Source: Luteibacter rhizovicinus DSM 16549 (lineage in GTDB: Bacteria > Pseudomonadota > Gammaproteobacteria > Xanthomonadales > Rhodanobacteraceae). Taken from it: a stretch of DNA of 64,000 nucleotides. Both the position numbers and the translations under genes were made by a program. Positions 21,701 through 30,598 of the stretch are shown one piece after another. The DNA lies in the NCBI RefSeq assembly GCF_001887595.1, contig NZ_CP017480.1, positions 1,895,001 to 1,959,000 on the forward strand. The letters are read 5' to 3'. The notes beneath the pieces were generated by a model. That model saw only the letters and a list, made by a program, of their open reading frames with translations. It had not been told where the DNA came from and did not search any database. Position 1 is the first letter of the stretch. Every line of letters starts with the position of its first letter.

Positions 21701-21778
21701 CCCGAGTCGAACTACAAGGCGACGGTGTTCCAGTCGACCCCGCGTTACGCTCGCTTCGGTATCACCTACGACTTCTGA
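18737..21778 (+). CDS. Oar-like TonB-dependent receptor 3
   Basis: A 1013-residue receptor with a signal peptide cleaved near VLA|Q (33/34), a carboxypeptidase-regulatory-like sandwich, a plug and a barrel ending YDF. The ATG at 18737 has ggggag nearby; a TTG two codons earlier is rejected. It shares long identical plug segments with receptors 1 and 2 (ENAYYINGFNTTDPLSGFGG), but the N-terminal sandwich, loops and C-terminal strands are clearly more divergent. Codon use is similar, so this is an older member of the same array. The ligand is unknown. Confidence 0.92.
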   Translation: MSSRIIRQGSLLRHTALAVALAVGLGGTGVVLAQSTSGNIFGTAQPGDTVQITGNTGFNREIPVDASGRYQISNVPVGTYNVDLKRNGAVVDSRKNVSLTVGKGSDVSFAAAATAASAQSLDSVTVTANSLPPVDVSTVDSRTVITSEQLAKLPLARTAESIALLAPGAVGGSGYFKGPTGNSLVSIAGGSVTENAYYINGFNTTDPLSGFGGITLPYGAIDQQEILAGGYGAAYGRSAGGVISQVGKRGTNEWHFGAQILWEPNGAASAPGNDHYVIDSANHSAGDIYKYNQRNKQTVTTESAYVGGPLIKDKLYIFLAAEQERTEATNVKTQDTPTYQDQHTRNPKYYGKLDWNITDSNILEVTGASNKQNYNASQYAFDYNTLQRGAYIGQDTSGSPTLNKTGADLYSAKFTSYITDDLTLTALYGKMKGTYSTDVSSSVNPHITSPSFQNPDLNGGNPITNDNPAATSFAANHKSTNTNLRIDLSYHIGDHTITGGIDNQNIRDKDDGQFTTGPGYAWVYGQTDEGAPIVGEPGASNYVGNPGPGGYFVDKYKFNTTASVRTTQRAQYIEDSWQVNDRWLVKIGLRNDQFTNYDTSGSAYLRLRSPQWAPRLGATWDVNGDSSLKIYANAGRYYLAMPASVALRSAGQSLYTREYFTYTGIDSLGQPTGLTPIQTATGGPISANGEYGLQRDPNTAASRNLKSEYQDEFILGFDKTLGDKWVYGAKATLRKLRNAIDDVGDSDIIRQTLINQGVDPTTIGTIQGSYLFNPGRASQFLVPNTQGGYYQANVTNGDFGFPKLQRNYYGLEMYLEHPFDGKWYGKLDYVYSKSYGNSEGQVRSDINQKDVSATVDWDFPQLMEYSGGELSNSRRHVFKAYGSYQLTDEFMLSGNLSVSSGAPKSCLGQYGADQSDPVGYGDFYHYCYGQPSSPGSMGHTPWLYLFDLSAEYRPMWADKKLAFNITVFNVFNSRETMQIYPQAGTTAGPESNYKATVFQSTPRYARFGITYDF

Positions 21779-21839
21779 TCCATCGAAGTCGGATCGAAAG
21801 CCACCAGCCCCTTGGGTTGGTGGCCTGGATCGCAAGAAA

Positions 21840-21866
21840 AGGCCACCTTCGGGTGGCCTTTTTTTT
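21840..21866 (+). terminator. Intrinsic terminator of receptor 3
   Basis: Stem ggccacc/ggtggcc with a ttcg loop is followed by eight T. A second hairpin (caccagcc...ggttggtg) precedes it by about 25 nt. Confidence 0.9.
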
Positions 21867-21955
21867 GGAAGAGGTAGATTCGCAAACCGGTTATCGATCA
21901 GTAGGTTGCCCGTTTCCGGCAATTCTGACTGCCAGCTTGCTAGCGAACTCTCACT

Positions 21956-21967
21956 TACGAATTCCTA
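21956..21967. promoter_or_regulatory. Candidate TACGAA-TTCCTA dyad before the lipoprotein gene
   Basis: A near-palindrome related to the TAGGA...TCCTA dyads before receptors 1 and 2 and the fimbrial cluster, 135 nt before the lipoprotein ATG. The 323-bp gap 21779-22101 otherwise holds the receptor 3 terminator and no gene. A TTGACT at 21981 and TATGCT at 22009 are spaced too far apart (22 nt) to be a confident promoter. Confidence 0.3.
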
Positions 21968-22101
21968 GGGATTTTCACCCTTGACTTTTCCACCGGCGCA
22001 TTTGCCGGTATGCTCCAAGGTTCCCCCGGAAGAACTGGCGCCATGCGCGCGCGTATCTTCCGTGACCGACTATTCTTTCCGTTCCGTAACGAGGTTCGAC
22101 C

Positions 22102-22956
22102 ATGCGCAGGATTTTCTTGTCGCTCGCATCCGTGGCCGCACTGGCCCTCGCCGGCTGCGGCGGCTCTTCCGATAACGGCCAGCAGGCCGCGGGTGGCACG
22201 CCTGAGGCGCCGGCCGGCCCGGCCAATGCCGTCACCGGCAGCGTTTCCCTGCGTGATGCGGGCGCCCAGCTTTCACCCGATGCCAAGCTCGACCTGAAGC
22301 TGATCGACGTCAGCACCGAAGGCGCGCAGCCGCTGGCCACGAAGACGATCGCCCCGGTGACCCTGCCGGTTCAGTTCCAGCTCGACTTCAACGCCACGGA
22401 CCTCAATCCGAACGACATGTACATTGTCGAGGTGTCGCTGCAGGACGGTGATCGCCACTATTCCTCGCCGCTGAAGACGCCGGTCCTGACCAAGGGCGCG
22501 AAGAACGTCGCGAACATCCAGCTGGTCGGCGAAGCGACGCCGGGCGAGAAGGAGCTCAACGGCTTCAACAGCGTCAAGAAGAACATCGGTGGCATGAAGG
22601 TCACCCAGGGTACGGCGCTGAAGGACGGCGAGTCCCACGGTTGGCAGATTTTCAAGAAGGGCAACGACGTGCAGTTCGTGCGTGAGCTCGTCGACTACGG
22701 CGACAAGGGCTTCACCGCGACCGACTATGCCTACAAGAACGGCAAGCCCTGGGTCATCGTTCAGGAGAAGAAGCCGAGCAAGGACGGTAAGCCGACCTCG
22801 ACCGAGCGCGCTGGCTGGAACGAGGCCGGCGACCTGGTCCTGAAAGAGAACCAGGCCGGCAGCAAGACCGACTTCCTCTCCGACGACGCCGCCAACGATC
22901 TGCGCAAGCAGGCCGAAGCGATGTACGCGAAGGCCGGCGGTAACAGCAAGAAGTAA
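22102..22956 (+). CDS. Lipoprotein with YbaY-like domain
   Basis: A 284-residue lipoprotein. A signal peptide ends in lipobox LALAGC, with lipidated Cys19 followed by Gly-Gly-Ser. Residue 20 is not Asp, which is consistent with outer-membrane sorting. Residues about 48-145 form a YbaY/YscW-type beta-sandwich (GSVSLRDAGAQLSPDAKLDL...; VEVSLQDGDRHYSSPLKTPV). The C-terminal half (about 150-284) has beta-rich repeats with acidic-lysine character and no family I recognise. Function is unknown; YbaY-like proteins are envelope proteins. A strong terminator follows, so it is monocistronic. Confidence 0.8.
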   Translation: MRRIFLSLASVAALALAGCGGSSDNGQQAAGGTPEAPAGPANAVTGSVSLRDAGAQLSPDAKLDLKLIDVSTEGAQPLATKTIAPVTLPVQFQLDFNATDLNPNDMYIVEVSLQDGDRHYSSPLKTPVLTKGAKNVANIQLVGEATPGEKELNGFNSVKKNIGGMKVTQGTALKDGESHGWQIFKKGNDVQFVRELVDYGDKGFTATDYAYKNGKPWVIVQEKKPSKDGKPTSTERAGWNEAGDLVLKENQAGSKTDFLSDDAANDLRKQAEAMYAKAGGNSKK

Positions 22957-22980
22957 GCATCGCTTACCGCTCGCAAAGAA

Positions 22981-23007
22981 AACGCCGGCCCAGTGCCGGC
23001 GTTTTTT
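22981..23007 (+). terminator. Intrinsic terminator of the lipoprotein gene
   Basis: A 9-bp stem aacgccggc/gccggcgtt followed by a run of T, 25 nt after the stop codon. Confidence 0.9.
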
Positions 23008-23048
23008 ATGGGCGCAAGGCAGACGTCATGGGCGCAACGCAGAAAACT

Positions 23049-23206
23049 GTAGGAGCCGCTTCAGCGGCGAACCCTCTGTCTGTCCCGGATACGAAAAAGG
23101 CTTTGCGCCTCATCGTGCGAGCGGTTGAACCGCCGGCACGATGGGATGCAAAGCCTCGTTCGTTACATCTGCCCCTAAGGGTCCGCCGATGAAGCGGCTC
23201 CTACAG
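23049..23206. repeat. REP-like inverted pair enclosing the esterase terminator
   Basis: Left arm tgtaggagccgcttcagcgg near 23049-23068 and its imperfect complement ccgccgatgaagcggctcctaca near 23183-23205 flank a 63-nt hairpin terminator. The arms belong to the GGAGCCGCTTCAGCGGCGA repeat family seen at 25143 and 58358. There is no gene in the 213-bp gap. Confidence 0.75.
23094..23156 (-). terminator. Long hairpin terminator of the esterase gene
   Basis: Read on the minus strand, nested stems (aggctttgc/gcaaagcct, atcgtgc/gcacgat, gcggtt/aaccgc) are followed by TTTTT, about 65 nt past the esterase stop codon. Confidence 0.75.
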
Positions 23207-23221
23207 GGGCGTGTGGTTGGA

Positions 23222-25018
23222 TCAGAAAGCCATCTTCACGCCGAGGTTGAGGCTGTTGTTGCGCTGGGTGTCGTCGCCGAAACGGCCGCTGTAGGCAGCC
23301 CAGGCGCTCCAGGTCTGGTTGAAGTCGGCGGTGAGGCCGAGATCCGCCGTGGCCCAGGTCTTGTCCGGGGTGAAGCCCTGGATGTCGAAGCGACCGCTCA
23401 TGCTCATCAGGCCGGCGGTGACATAGCGGGCGTCGGCACGACCGTCGTGGTTGTAAGCGACTTCAGCGAACGGGTGCAGTACGGTGTTGCCCGACTGCCA
23501 GGAACCCTGCACGCGCCAGCCACCGGTTTCGATGCGGGAGTTGCGGATCTGCTTGCCGAAGTTCATCGCCGTGCTGTCGCCGCCGTACTCGTTGTAGCCG
23601 AACACGCGCAGCTGCTCGAAGGCGAGGCTGACGAACGGGCCCGTCTTCAGCGTCTCGCTACCGAACCACCAGCCGCCCTGCAGACCGCCACCGACATGCG
23701 AACCGTCGGTCTTGCCGGTTTCCGTGCGGCGCGCGGCGCCGAGGTCGATGCGACGATCGATGTCGGTGAAGCTCAGCTGGCCGAAGCTGGCAAAGCCGCC
23801 GATGTAACCGCCGCCGGCGTGATAGAACGCGTAACCCGAACCCGCGATGTCCGTCATCTTATAGCCGCCACCGCCAGAGAAGTCGGCGTTGGTCGAGGCC
23901 ACGCCGAGGGCGACGCCCACGGAGATGTTTTCGTTGACCTTGGCGTCAGCACCAAGGGTCAGGTTGACGTTGTCGCTGTCTGCCTTGGGCGAGGTATCGG
24001 TGGACTTGAAGCGCTGCTGGCCGTAGTCGGCCGAGGCGAACACGCGGGTGTCGGCGCCAAAGTTGTCGGCCATCATCTGGTTGCGCAGCACACGGGTGTG
24101 GGCTTCGCTGGTGGCGAGGCCGGCCTCGCCGAGCAGCGAGATCTTCTGCGGCGCTTCGATGATCGAGATCGCGTACTGGCCGAGCAGCGCGTGCGCCGCC
24201 GTGGTCGGGTGGATGCCGTCGGCGAACAGGTAGGTCGAGGCAGCGTTCGGATCGCGGAGGGTGGCCGGCGTACAGGTGATCGAGCTGGCCGTGGTGCAGG
24301 CCGGAACGGTCACGTTGGTGAAGCCGTACGTGCCCGGGCTGGCGATGACTTCGTTGAGCAGGGCGTAGGTGTCGATCGGCACGATGCCGCGCTGGGCGGA
24401 GGCCAGGCCACCGGAGAGGATGCCGTTGTAGACCTGGGTCAGCTGGGTGATGCCGGCCGACGCCGCGGCGCCCTGCGACATGGCCGCCGGGGTCTTGCCC
24501 ACGTCCGGCAGGTTGAAGACGACGATGGTCTTCGCGCCGGCAGCCTGCAATGCCTTGATCTGGCCGACTTCCTGGGTGGCGGCGGTGGCCACGACGACCT
24601 GCGCGGTCGCCGGGTTGGCCGTCGCGGCGAGGAGGTCGTTGGCGCCGATCCACATGGTGTACAGCGTGTTCGGGTTGGCCTTGCCGCCGTTGGCGGTCAG
24701 GTACTGCTGGATCTGCGAGCCGGTGCCCGGGACCGGGTTCGGGATCGTGGCGCGGGCGCCGCCGTAAGCGTAGTCGGTACCGCCCGCCAGGGAAGGCGTC
24801 AGCGACAGATTGAAGTGCTTGGCGATGTTCTCGACGGCCGTCGAGCCCGGATTGGTGGTGAAGCGGGCGATCACCGGCGAGCCGGACAGGATCGAGACGT
24901 TGCCGCTGTCGCTCAGGCTGTCGCCGAACGAGACGACCTGCTGGAATCCGTCGGCGTGCGCCCCGGCACTGAACAGAAGGGCGGCACCGATGGCACCGGC
25001 AAGATGGCGAATACGCAT
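23222..25018 (-). CDS. GDSL-family esterase autotransporter (EstA-like)
   Basis: A 598-residue type V secreted esterase. The signal peptide is about 1-22. The GDSL hydrolase passenger has nucleophile Ser34 in SFGDSLSDSGN, block III GAND (about 124-127) and the catalytic Asp/His pair in DGIHP (about 266-269). The C-terminal autotransporter barrel (about 330-598) ends in a terminal Phe. This matches EstA of Pseudomonas, a surface-anchored esterase. The ATG at 25018 has ggag 8 nt upstream; a GTG three codons earlier is less likely. It is monocistronic, with a hairpin terminator downstream. Confidence 0.92.
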   Translation of the reverse strand: MRIRHLAGAIGAALLFSAGAHADGFQQVVSFGDSLSDSGNVSILSGSPVIARFTTNPGSTAVENIAKHFNLSLTPSLAGGTDYAYGGARATIPNPVPGTGSQIQQYLTANGGKANPNTLYTMWIGANDLLAATANPATAQVVVATAATQEVGQIKALQAAGAKTIVVFNLPDVGKTPAAMSQGAAASAGITQLTQVYNGILSGGLASAQRGIVPIDTYALLNEVIASPGTYGFTNVTVPACTTASSITCTPATLRDPNAASTYLFADGIHPTTAAHALLGQYAISIIEAPQKISLLGEAGLATSEAHTRVLRNQMMADNFGADTRVFASADYGQQRFKSTDTSPKADSDNVNLTLGADAKVNENISVGVALGVASTNADFSGGGGYKMTDIAGSGYAFYHAGGGYIGGFASFGQLSFTDIDRRIDLGAARRTETGKTDGSHVGGGLQGGWWFGSETLKTGPFVSLAFEQLRVFGYNEYGGDSTAMNFGKQIRNSRIETGGWRVQGSWQSGNTVLHPFAEVAYNHDGRADARYVTAGLMSMSGRFDIQGFTPDKTWATADLGLTADFNQTWSAWAAYSGRFGDDTQRNNSLNLGVKMAF

Positions 25019-25086
25019 GTGGTTCACTCCGTGTGTGGGGCGTTAGAGAAACGTTACGGTAATAGAAGCCATACGCCGGCGCATGC

Positions 25087-25208
25087 TGCGCCGCCGCACT
25101 GGCCGAGCCGCTTCGCGGCGAACATGAAATGGGGGAGCCGCTTCAGCGGCGAAAAGCCAACAAAGCGGTGTAGCCGCAGCCCCATCGCCGGCGCAGCCGG
25201 CTCCCACA
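25087..25208. repeat. REP-like cluster between esterase and tex
   Basis: Two forward heads, gagccgcttcgcggcgaa (about 25104-25121) and ggggagccgcttcagcggcgaa (about 25133-25154), are followed by a complementary tail ccggctcccac (about 25197-25207). The segment from 25134 to 25207 aligns with 58392-58468, including the same interior gaaaagccaac..agcggt.tagc. This is a composite repeat, not a gene. Confidence 0.75.
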
Positions 25209-25256
25209 ACGAGCGAAAGCGTTGAGGAAAATCTCGGATCTTGCCGAATCGGAGCC

Positions 25257-25289
25257 CATCCATCCGGCCTCGAAGCGGCCGGATGGATG
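25257..25289 (-). terminator. 13-bp hairpin after tex
   Basis: A perfect 13-bp stem catccatccggcc/ggccggatggatg lies 8 nt past the tex stop codon on the minus strand. No T tract follows, so it may stabilise the mRNA or terminate inefficiently. Confidence 0.5.
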
Positions 25290-25296
25290 CTGAGCC

Positions 25297-27645
25297 TTAC
25301 TTCTTCTGCGCGCGGTTGAAGGCGTCGGCGAAGGCGCTGTTCGCCGGTGCGGCGACCGGCTTGGGCGGCTGCGGCGAACGATTGCCACCACCGCCACCCT
25401 GGCCACCGCGGCGGTTAGCACCACCGCCGGTCGCGGCATCGCCACCCTGCGCCGGACGACCACTGCGGGCCTCACCCGGCACGTCGTCGAGACGCATGCT
25501 GAGGGCGATGCGCTTGCGCGGCAGATCCACTTCCATGACCTTGACCTTGACCACGTCGCCAGCCTTCACCGCATCGCGCGGATCCTTGACGAAGGTGTGC
25601 GACAGCGCGGACACGTGAACCAGGCCGTCTTGATGGACGCCGATGTCGACGAAGGCCCCAAAGGCGGCAACATTGGTCACCCGGCCCTCGAGCACCATGC
25701 CGACGGCGAGGTCCTTCAGGTCCTCGACACCTTCGGCGAAGCTGGGCGCGACAAACTCCGGGCGCGGATCGCGGCCGGGCTTCTCGAGCTCCTTGAGGAT
25801 GTCGCGCACGGTCGGCACACCGAACGTCGCGTCGGTGAAATCTTCCGGCTTGAGGCCACGCAGGAACGAGGTATCACCGATCACCTGCTTCACTTCACGG
25901 CCGCACTGCTTGAGGATGCGTTCGACGACCGGGTAGGCCTCGGGATGCACCGAGCTCGCATCGAGTGGGTTGCTACCGGCGGAAATGCGCAGGAAGCCGG
26001 CGCACTGCTCGAAGGCCTTGTCGCCGAGGCGAGGCACCTTGAGCAGGTCCTTGCGGCTGGGGAACGGACCGTTGGCATCGCGATGCTTCACGACGTTCTC
26101 GGCGACGCTGGAAGACAGGCCGGCGACGCGCGCGAGCAGCGGTGCCGATGCCGTGTTGACGTCGACACCGACGGCGTTGACGCAATCCTCGACGCGGGCA
26201 TCCAGGGCGCGTGCGAGCTTCACCTGGTTCACGTCGTGCTGGTACTGGCCGACGCCGATGGCCTTCGGCTCGATCTTCACCAGCTCGGCAAGCGGATCCT
26301 GCAGGCGGCGCGCAATGGACACGGCACCGCGGATCGACACGTCGAGTTCAGGGAATTCCTTCGAGGCAAGCTCGGACGCGGAGTACACCGACGCGCCGGC
26401 TTCGCTGACGACGACCTTGGACAGGTTGAGGTCGGCGTGCTTCTTGATCACTTCTGCCGCCAGCTTGTCGGTCTCGCGCGAGGCCGTGCCGTTGCCGATC
26501 GCGATGAGGTTCACGCCGTGTTGCTTGCTCAGCTGCGCGATGCGCGCCACGGACTGATCCCACTGGTTGCGCGGCTCGTGCGGATAGATCGTATCGAAGG
26601 CGAGCAGCTTGCCCGTCGCATCGACGATCGCGAGCTTGCAGCCGGTGCGGATGCCCGGATCCAGGCCCATGACGGTTTTCGCGCCGGCGGGCGCGGCAAG
26701 CAGGAGATCTTTCAGGTTGTCGCCGAAGACGCGGATGGCTTCGTCCTCGGCACCTTCGCGCACGCGGCCGAACAGGTCCAGCGTGAGGTGCAGATGCAGC
26801 TTCACGCGCCAGGTCAGGCGCACGGTCTCGCGCAGCCAGGCATCGGCGGCACGGTTGCGGTTGACGATGCCGGCGCGCGCGGCGACGCGGCCTTCGCCTT
26901 CGGCGTGGCCCTGGTCGGCGTCCACGCCGGGATTGAGGTCGATCTCCAGCACGCCTTCATTGCGCGCGCGCATGAGGGCGAGCAGGCGGTGCGACGGAAT
27001 CTTCGACACGGCTTCGCTGTGGTCGAAATAGTCACGGAACTTGGCGCCTTCGTTTTCCTTGCCGGCGACGACGACGGCACGGATCTGACCCTTGTCCCAC
27101 AGCCAGTCGCGAAGCTCGCCAACGAGGGCGGCGTCTTCCGCGATCGACTCCATGAGGATGGCGCGCGCGCCGTCCAGCGCCGCCTTGGTATCGGCGATGC
27201 CCTTCTCGGCGTCGACGAAGCCTGCGGCGACGGTTTCCGGATCCTGGGTGGGGTCGTCGCGCAGGCCGAGCGCCAGCGGCTCGAGGCCGGCTTCGCGGGC
27301 GATCTGGGCCTTGGTGCGGCGCTTGGGCTTGTACGGGAGGTAGAGATCCTCCAGGCGTGCCTTGGTGTCGGCGCTGAGGAGGTCCGCCTTGAGGGCGTCG
27401 GTCATCTTGCCCTGTTCGACGATGCTCTCGAGGATGGCGGCGCGGCGGTCTTCCAGCTCGCGCAGGTAGCGCAGGCGCTCTTCGAGCAGCCGCAGCTGAA
27501 TGTCATCAAGACCGCCGGTCACTTCCTTGCGGTAGCGGGCGATGAACGGCACCGTGGCGCCGCCGTCGAGAAGTTCGACCGCCGCGCGCACCTGTTCGGG
27601 CTTCGCGGCGATGTCCTGGGCAATTCGTTGTTCGATGCTCTGCAT
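25297..27645 (-). CDS. tex: Tex-family transcription accessory protein
   Basis: This 782-residue Tex protein is an RNA-binding factor linked to transcription. The N-terminal helix-turn-helix region ([16 protein letters not shown] segment), a YqgF/RNase H-like core ([18 protein letters not shown]), helix-hairpin-helix repeats and a C-terminal S1 RNA-binding domain (about 645-716, [24 protein letters not shown]) are all visible. A Gly/Arg/Pro-rich tail of about 65 residues follows the S1 domain. The ATG at 27645 has cagga 5 nt upstream; the frame extends 20 codons further upstream without support. Length matches the family. Confidence 0.96.
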   Translation of the reverse strand: MQSIEQRIAQDIAAKPEQVRAAVELLDGGATVPFIARYRKEVTGGLDDIQLRLLEERLRYLRELEDRRAAILESIVEQGKMTDALKADLLSADTKARLEDLYLPYKPKRRTKAQIAREAGLEPLALGLRDDPTQDPETVAAGFVDAEKGIADTKAALDGARAILMESIAEDAALVGELRDWLWDKGQIRAVVVAGKENEGAKFRDYFDHSEAVSKIPSHRLLALMRARNEGVLEIDLNPGVDADQGHAEGEGRVAARAGIVNRNRAADAWLRETVRLTWRVKLHLHLTLDLFGRVREGAEDEAIRVFGDNLKDLLLAAPAGAKTVMGLDPGIRTGCKLAIVDATGKLLAFDTIYPHEPRNQWDQSVARIAQLSKQHGVNLIAIGNGTASRETDKLAAEVIKKHADLNLSKVVVSEAGASVYSASELASKEFPELDVSIRGAVSIARRLQDPLAELVKIEPKAIGVGQYQHDVNQVKLARALDARVEDCVNAVGVDVNTASAPLLARVAGLSSSVAENVVKHRDANGPFPSRKDLLKVPRLGDKAFEQCAGFLRISAGSNPLDASSVHPEAYPVVERILKQCGREVKQVIGDTSFLRGLKPEDFTDATFGVPTVRDILKELEKPGRDPRPEFVAPSFAEGVEDLKDLAVGMVLEGRVTNVAAFGAFVDIGVHQDGLVHVSALSHTFVKDPRDAVKAGDVVKVKVMEVDLPRKRIALSMRLDDVPGEARSGRPAQGGDAATGGGANRRGGQGGGGGNRSPQPPKPVAAPANSAFADAFNRAQKK

Positions 27646-27750
27646 GTGGTTCCTGTGCGTTGCTCGGCCGGCCGAAACGTCGGGTCGAGCCGTGGATGAT
27701 AGCAAGCACAGGTAAGACCCCGACCCGGCGGCCGGGTCGGGGCGACTCGA

Positions 27751-28521
27751 TCAGGCGTCGAAGCGGCCGCTGTCGCCGTTGCGGGGCGCGGCGACGGGCG
27801 CCGGGGCCTCGTTCGCGCGACCGGTCAGCACGTAGGTGCGGGCCAGCAGGTCATGCACGCCCTGCTTGCGCTGGGTGAAGGCGGCGACCACGTAGCAGAT
27901 CAGCGGGAGTGGTACCGGAAAGCGCAGCACATTGGTCAGGCGCACGGCATTGCGGCCGGCGCTGCGGGCGAGCGAGATGCGCTGGCCGTCCGTGTCGGTG
28001 ACGCGGATGCCGACCGCCATCTTGCCCGGCGTGGCCTGCCACTTCGAGGCCTCGAAGACGGTGTAGTAGACGTAACCGATGACCATCAGCACGTAGGTGA
28101 TCGGCAGCATCGCCGCGGCATAGGCCTGGAAGGCCGCGACCTGGTCGGTCTTCATCTGCTCGAGGAACGCGGTCGCGATGGTGCTCAGTCCCATGCCCAG
28201 GCTGATGGCGGTGAACGGCACGATGAGGATGAGGTAGTCGATCACCCAGGCGCCGAAGCGCAGCCAGAAACCGGCGTACTCGGGCGTGGCCACGTCGGTG
28301 ACACCCATGAACGGCGGCGGGGAAGGTGGCATGGGCGGCACGCCGTCGGCGACGTTCGGACGCTCGTCGGGGAACAGCTCGCCCAGCGGGCGCCAGTCGA
28401 CCATGCCGTCGTACCAGCCCAGTTCGTCGGGACGGCAGGTGCCGTCGCGCAGCCACTGGCGGATCTCGTCATCCGTGTAGGGGCCGAAGCGTTCACCGTT
28501 GCGTCCGATCCAGACTTGCAT
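27751..28521 (-). CDS. GYF_2/RDD-domain membrane protein
   Basis: A 256-residue protein with an N-terminal GYF_2-type domain (about 1-52, VWIGRNGERFGPYTDDEIRQWL...DGMVDWRPL). A proline-rich linker follows, then an RDD membrane domain (about 78-235) with the eponymous Arg/Asp segments (GFWLRFGAWVIDYLI) and two to three helices. RDD proteins are of broad or unknown function, some linked to ion transport. The ATG sits 85 bp after mnmG and the gene is followed at 105 bp by tex, all on the same strand. Confidence 0.85.
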   Translation of the reverse strand: MQVWIGRNGERFGPYTDDEIRQWLRDGTCRPDELGWYDGMVDWRPLGELFPDERPNVADGVPPMPPSPPPFMGVTDVATPEYAGFWLRFGAWVIDYLILIVPFTAISLGMGLSTIATAFLEQMKTDQVAAFQAYAAAMLPITYVLMVIGYVYYTVFEASKWQATPGKMAVGIRVTDTDGQRISLARSAGRNAVRLTNVLRFPVPLPLICYVVAAFTQRKQGVHDLLARTYVLTGRANEAPAPVAAPRNGDSGRFDA

Positions 28522-28606
28522 GGTCTACCTTTTCACTGATGCGCTGACAGGCGCCGATGATGCCAGATGGACCGGGGCGCCGCCGACTGCGGTTCGGCAC
28601 ATGCGC

Positions 28607-30481
28607 CTACGCAGCGCGACGCTTCAGGTGAACCAGCAAGAGCGAGATCGCCGCTGGCGTCACGCCGCTGATGCGAGAGGCCTGGCCGATCGTCACCGGG
28701 AGTGCCCGCTTCAGCTTGAGCAATACCTCAGAGGAAAGCCCGCGCACGCGGTCGTAGTCGAAGCCTTCGGGTATCGCCGTGGACTCGTGCCGACGCTGGC
28801 GCTCGATCTCATCGCGCTGGCGCTCCAGGTAACCGGAGTACTTCGCCTGCACTTCCACCTGCGTGGCGACCTCGGCGTCGTCCACCGGCGGCCCCAGTTC
28901 GGCGACGGCGGTCAGGGTGGCGTAATTCAGTTCCGGACGACGGAGCAGGTCGAGCGCGTGCGTTTCGCGACTCACCGCGATGCCGAGCGAACGCTCGATG
29001 GCCGCACCCAGGGCATTGGTCGGCGCCGCCCAGATGCCTCGCAACCGTGCGGTCTCGCGTTCCGCCGCGTCACGCTTGGCCTCGAAGCGACGGAAACGAT
29101 CCTCCGGAACGATGCCGCGCGCATAGCCGTGCGGTGTCAGGCGGAGGTCGGCGTTGTCCTCGCGCAGGTGCAGACGGTACTCGGCGCGCGAGGTGAACAT
29201 GCGATACGGCTCGATCGTCCCGTTCGTCGTCAGGTCGTCGATGAGTACGCCGATATAGGCCTCGTCGCGCCGCGGATACCATGGCGCGTCGCCGCGCACG
29301 GCAAGCGCCGCGTTCATTCCGGCGATGAGGCCCTGCGCACCGGCTTCTTCGTAGCCGGTGGTGCCGTTGATCTGTCCGGCGAAATACAGGCCCGGAATAT
29401 TCTTCGTTTCCAGCCACGGGTGCAGGCCGCGCGGATCGAAGTAGTCGTATTCGATCGCGTAACCCGGGCGCGTGATGTGCGCGCGCTCGAAACCGGGGAT
29501 CGACCTCACCAGGGCGTACTGCACATCGAAGGGCAGCGAGGTCGAAATGCCGTTCGGATAGATCTCGAAGGTGTCGAGCCCTTCCGGTTCGACGAAGATC
29601 TGATGCGAGGTCTTGTCGGCGAAGCGGACGACCTTGTCTTCGATCGACGGGCAGTAGCGTGGGCCGACACCTTCAATCTGCCCGCTGTACAGCGGTGACC
29701 GGTCGAGCGAGCCGCGGATGAGATCGTGCGTCGCTTCGGTCGTGTGGGTGATCCAGCAGCTCACCTGGCGCGGATGCTCCGCTGCCGAGCCCATGTAGGA
29801 GAAGTGCGGCGCGGGATCGTCGCCGGGCTGCTCCTCGAGCACCGAGAAATCGATGCTGCGACTGTCGATGCGTGGCGGCGTGCCCGTCTTCAGGCGCTCG
29901 GCGGCGACCGGCAGTTCACGCAGCTTCGCCGCCAGCGTCGTTGCCGGTGGATCGCCGGCACGACCGCCCGCGTATTGCGCCGAACCGATGTGGATCTTGC
30001 CGGCAAGAAAGGTGCCTGCCGTCAGCACGACGGCGGGGGCATGGACGTCGAGGCCCATCTGCGTACGCACGCCGGCGACGCGCCCATCGACGAGGAGGAG
30101 GTCATCGACGGCTTGCTGGAACAGCACAAGGTTGGGTTGGGTTTCCACCATGAGGCGGATCGCCGCCTTGTACAGCGAACGGTCGGCCTGGCAGCGCGTC
30201 GCGCGTACCGCGGGGCCCTTCGAGGCGTTGAGCGTTCGCCACTGGATGCCGGCGCGATCCGCCGCACGCCCCATGGCGCCGCCGAGGGCGTCGATCTCCT
30301 TGACCAGATGTCCCTTGCCGATACCACCGATGGCCGGGTTGCAGCTCATCTGCCCGATCGTTTCGATGTTATGGCTGAGCAGCAGGGTACGGGCACCGGC
30401 ACGCGCCGAAGCGAGGGCGGCTTCGGTGCCGGCGTGTCCGCCACCGACCACGATGACGTCGTAGGTTTCTGTATGTAGCAT
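28607..30481 (-). CDS. mnmG: tRNA uridine-5-carboxymethylaminomethyl(34) synthesis enzyme MnmG
   Basis: A 624-residue FAD protein (GidA). With MnmE it installs the cmnm5 group on U34 of several tRNAs. The dinucleotide-binding motif [14 protein letters not shown] lies at about 9-22, and the GidA signatures [24 protein letters not shown] and [21 protein letters not shown] segments are present. Length is standard (about 630). No rsmG is adjacent. The start region overlaps no other gene, and the upstream 570-bp gap carries the sigma-54 RNA unit on the other strand. Confidence 0.97.
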   Translation of the reverse strand: MLHTETYDVIVVGGGHAGTEAALASARAGARTLLLSHNIETIGQMSCNPAIGGIGKGHLVKEIDALGGAMGRAADRAGIQWRTLNASKGPAVRATRCQADRSLYKAAIRLMVETQPNLVLFQQAVDDLLLVDGRVAGVRTQMGLDVHAPAVVLTAGTFLAGKIHIGSAQYAGGRAGDPPATTLAAKLRELPVAAERLKTGTPPRIDSRSIDFSVLEEQPGDDPAPHFSYMGSAAEHPRQVSCWITHTTEATHDLIRGSLDRSPLYSGQIEGVGPRYCPSIEDKVVRFADKTSHQIFVEPEGLDTFEIYPNGISTSLPFDVQYALVRSIPGFERAHITRPGYAIEYDYFDPRGLHPWLETKNIPGLYFAGQINGTTGYEEAGAQGLIAGMNAALAVRGDAPWYPRRDEAYIGVLIDDLTTNGTIEPYRMFTSRAEYRLHLREDNADLRLTPHGYARGIVPEDRFRRFEAKRDAAERETARLRGIWAAPTNALGAAIERSLGIAVSRETHALDLLRRPELNYATLTAVAELGPPVDDAEVATQVEVQAKYSGYLERQRDEIERQRRHESTAIPEGFDYDRVRGLSSEVLLKLKRALPVTIGQASRISGVTPAAISLLLVHLKRRAA

Positions 30482-30536
30482 CGTCTGGATTTGCGCGAGG
30501 GGCCGGAGCGGCCATTTTACGCCTGCCGGACGATCG

Positions 30537-30553
30537 ACGCTGCGTTGCAGCGT
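30537..30553. promoter_or_regulatory. Inverted repeat ACGCTGC-N3-GCAGCGT
   Basis: A perfect 7-bp dyad with a 3-nt spacer, 20 nt upstream of the -24 element of a sigma-54 promoter (centre about -54 from the predicted start). It could bind a transcription regulator, although classical enhancer sites lie further upstream. Confidence 0.35.
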
Positions 30554-30572
30554 GACCGGTCGCGGCGGGTCT

Positions 30573-30588
30573 TGGCACGGCTCGTGCT
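30573..30588 (+). promoter_or_regulatory. Sigma-54 promoter before the GGA-rich RNA
   Basis: TTGGCACG-GCTC-GTGCTT contains GG-N10-GC with the -24 GG at 30574-30575 and the -12 GC at 30586-30587. This is a close match to the RpoN consensus TGGCACG-N4-TTGCW. The predicted start is about 30599. Confidence 0.72.
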
Positions 30589-30598
30589 TCCTATTCCG

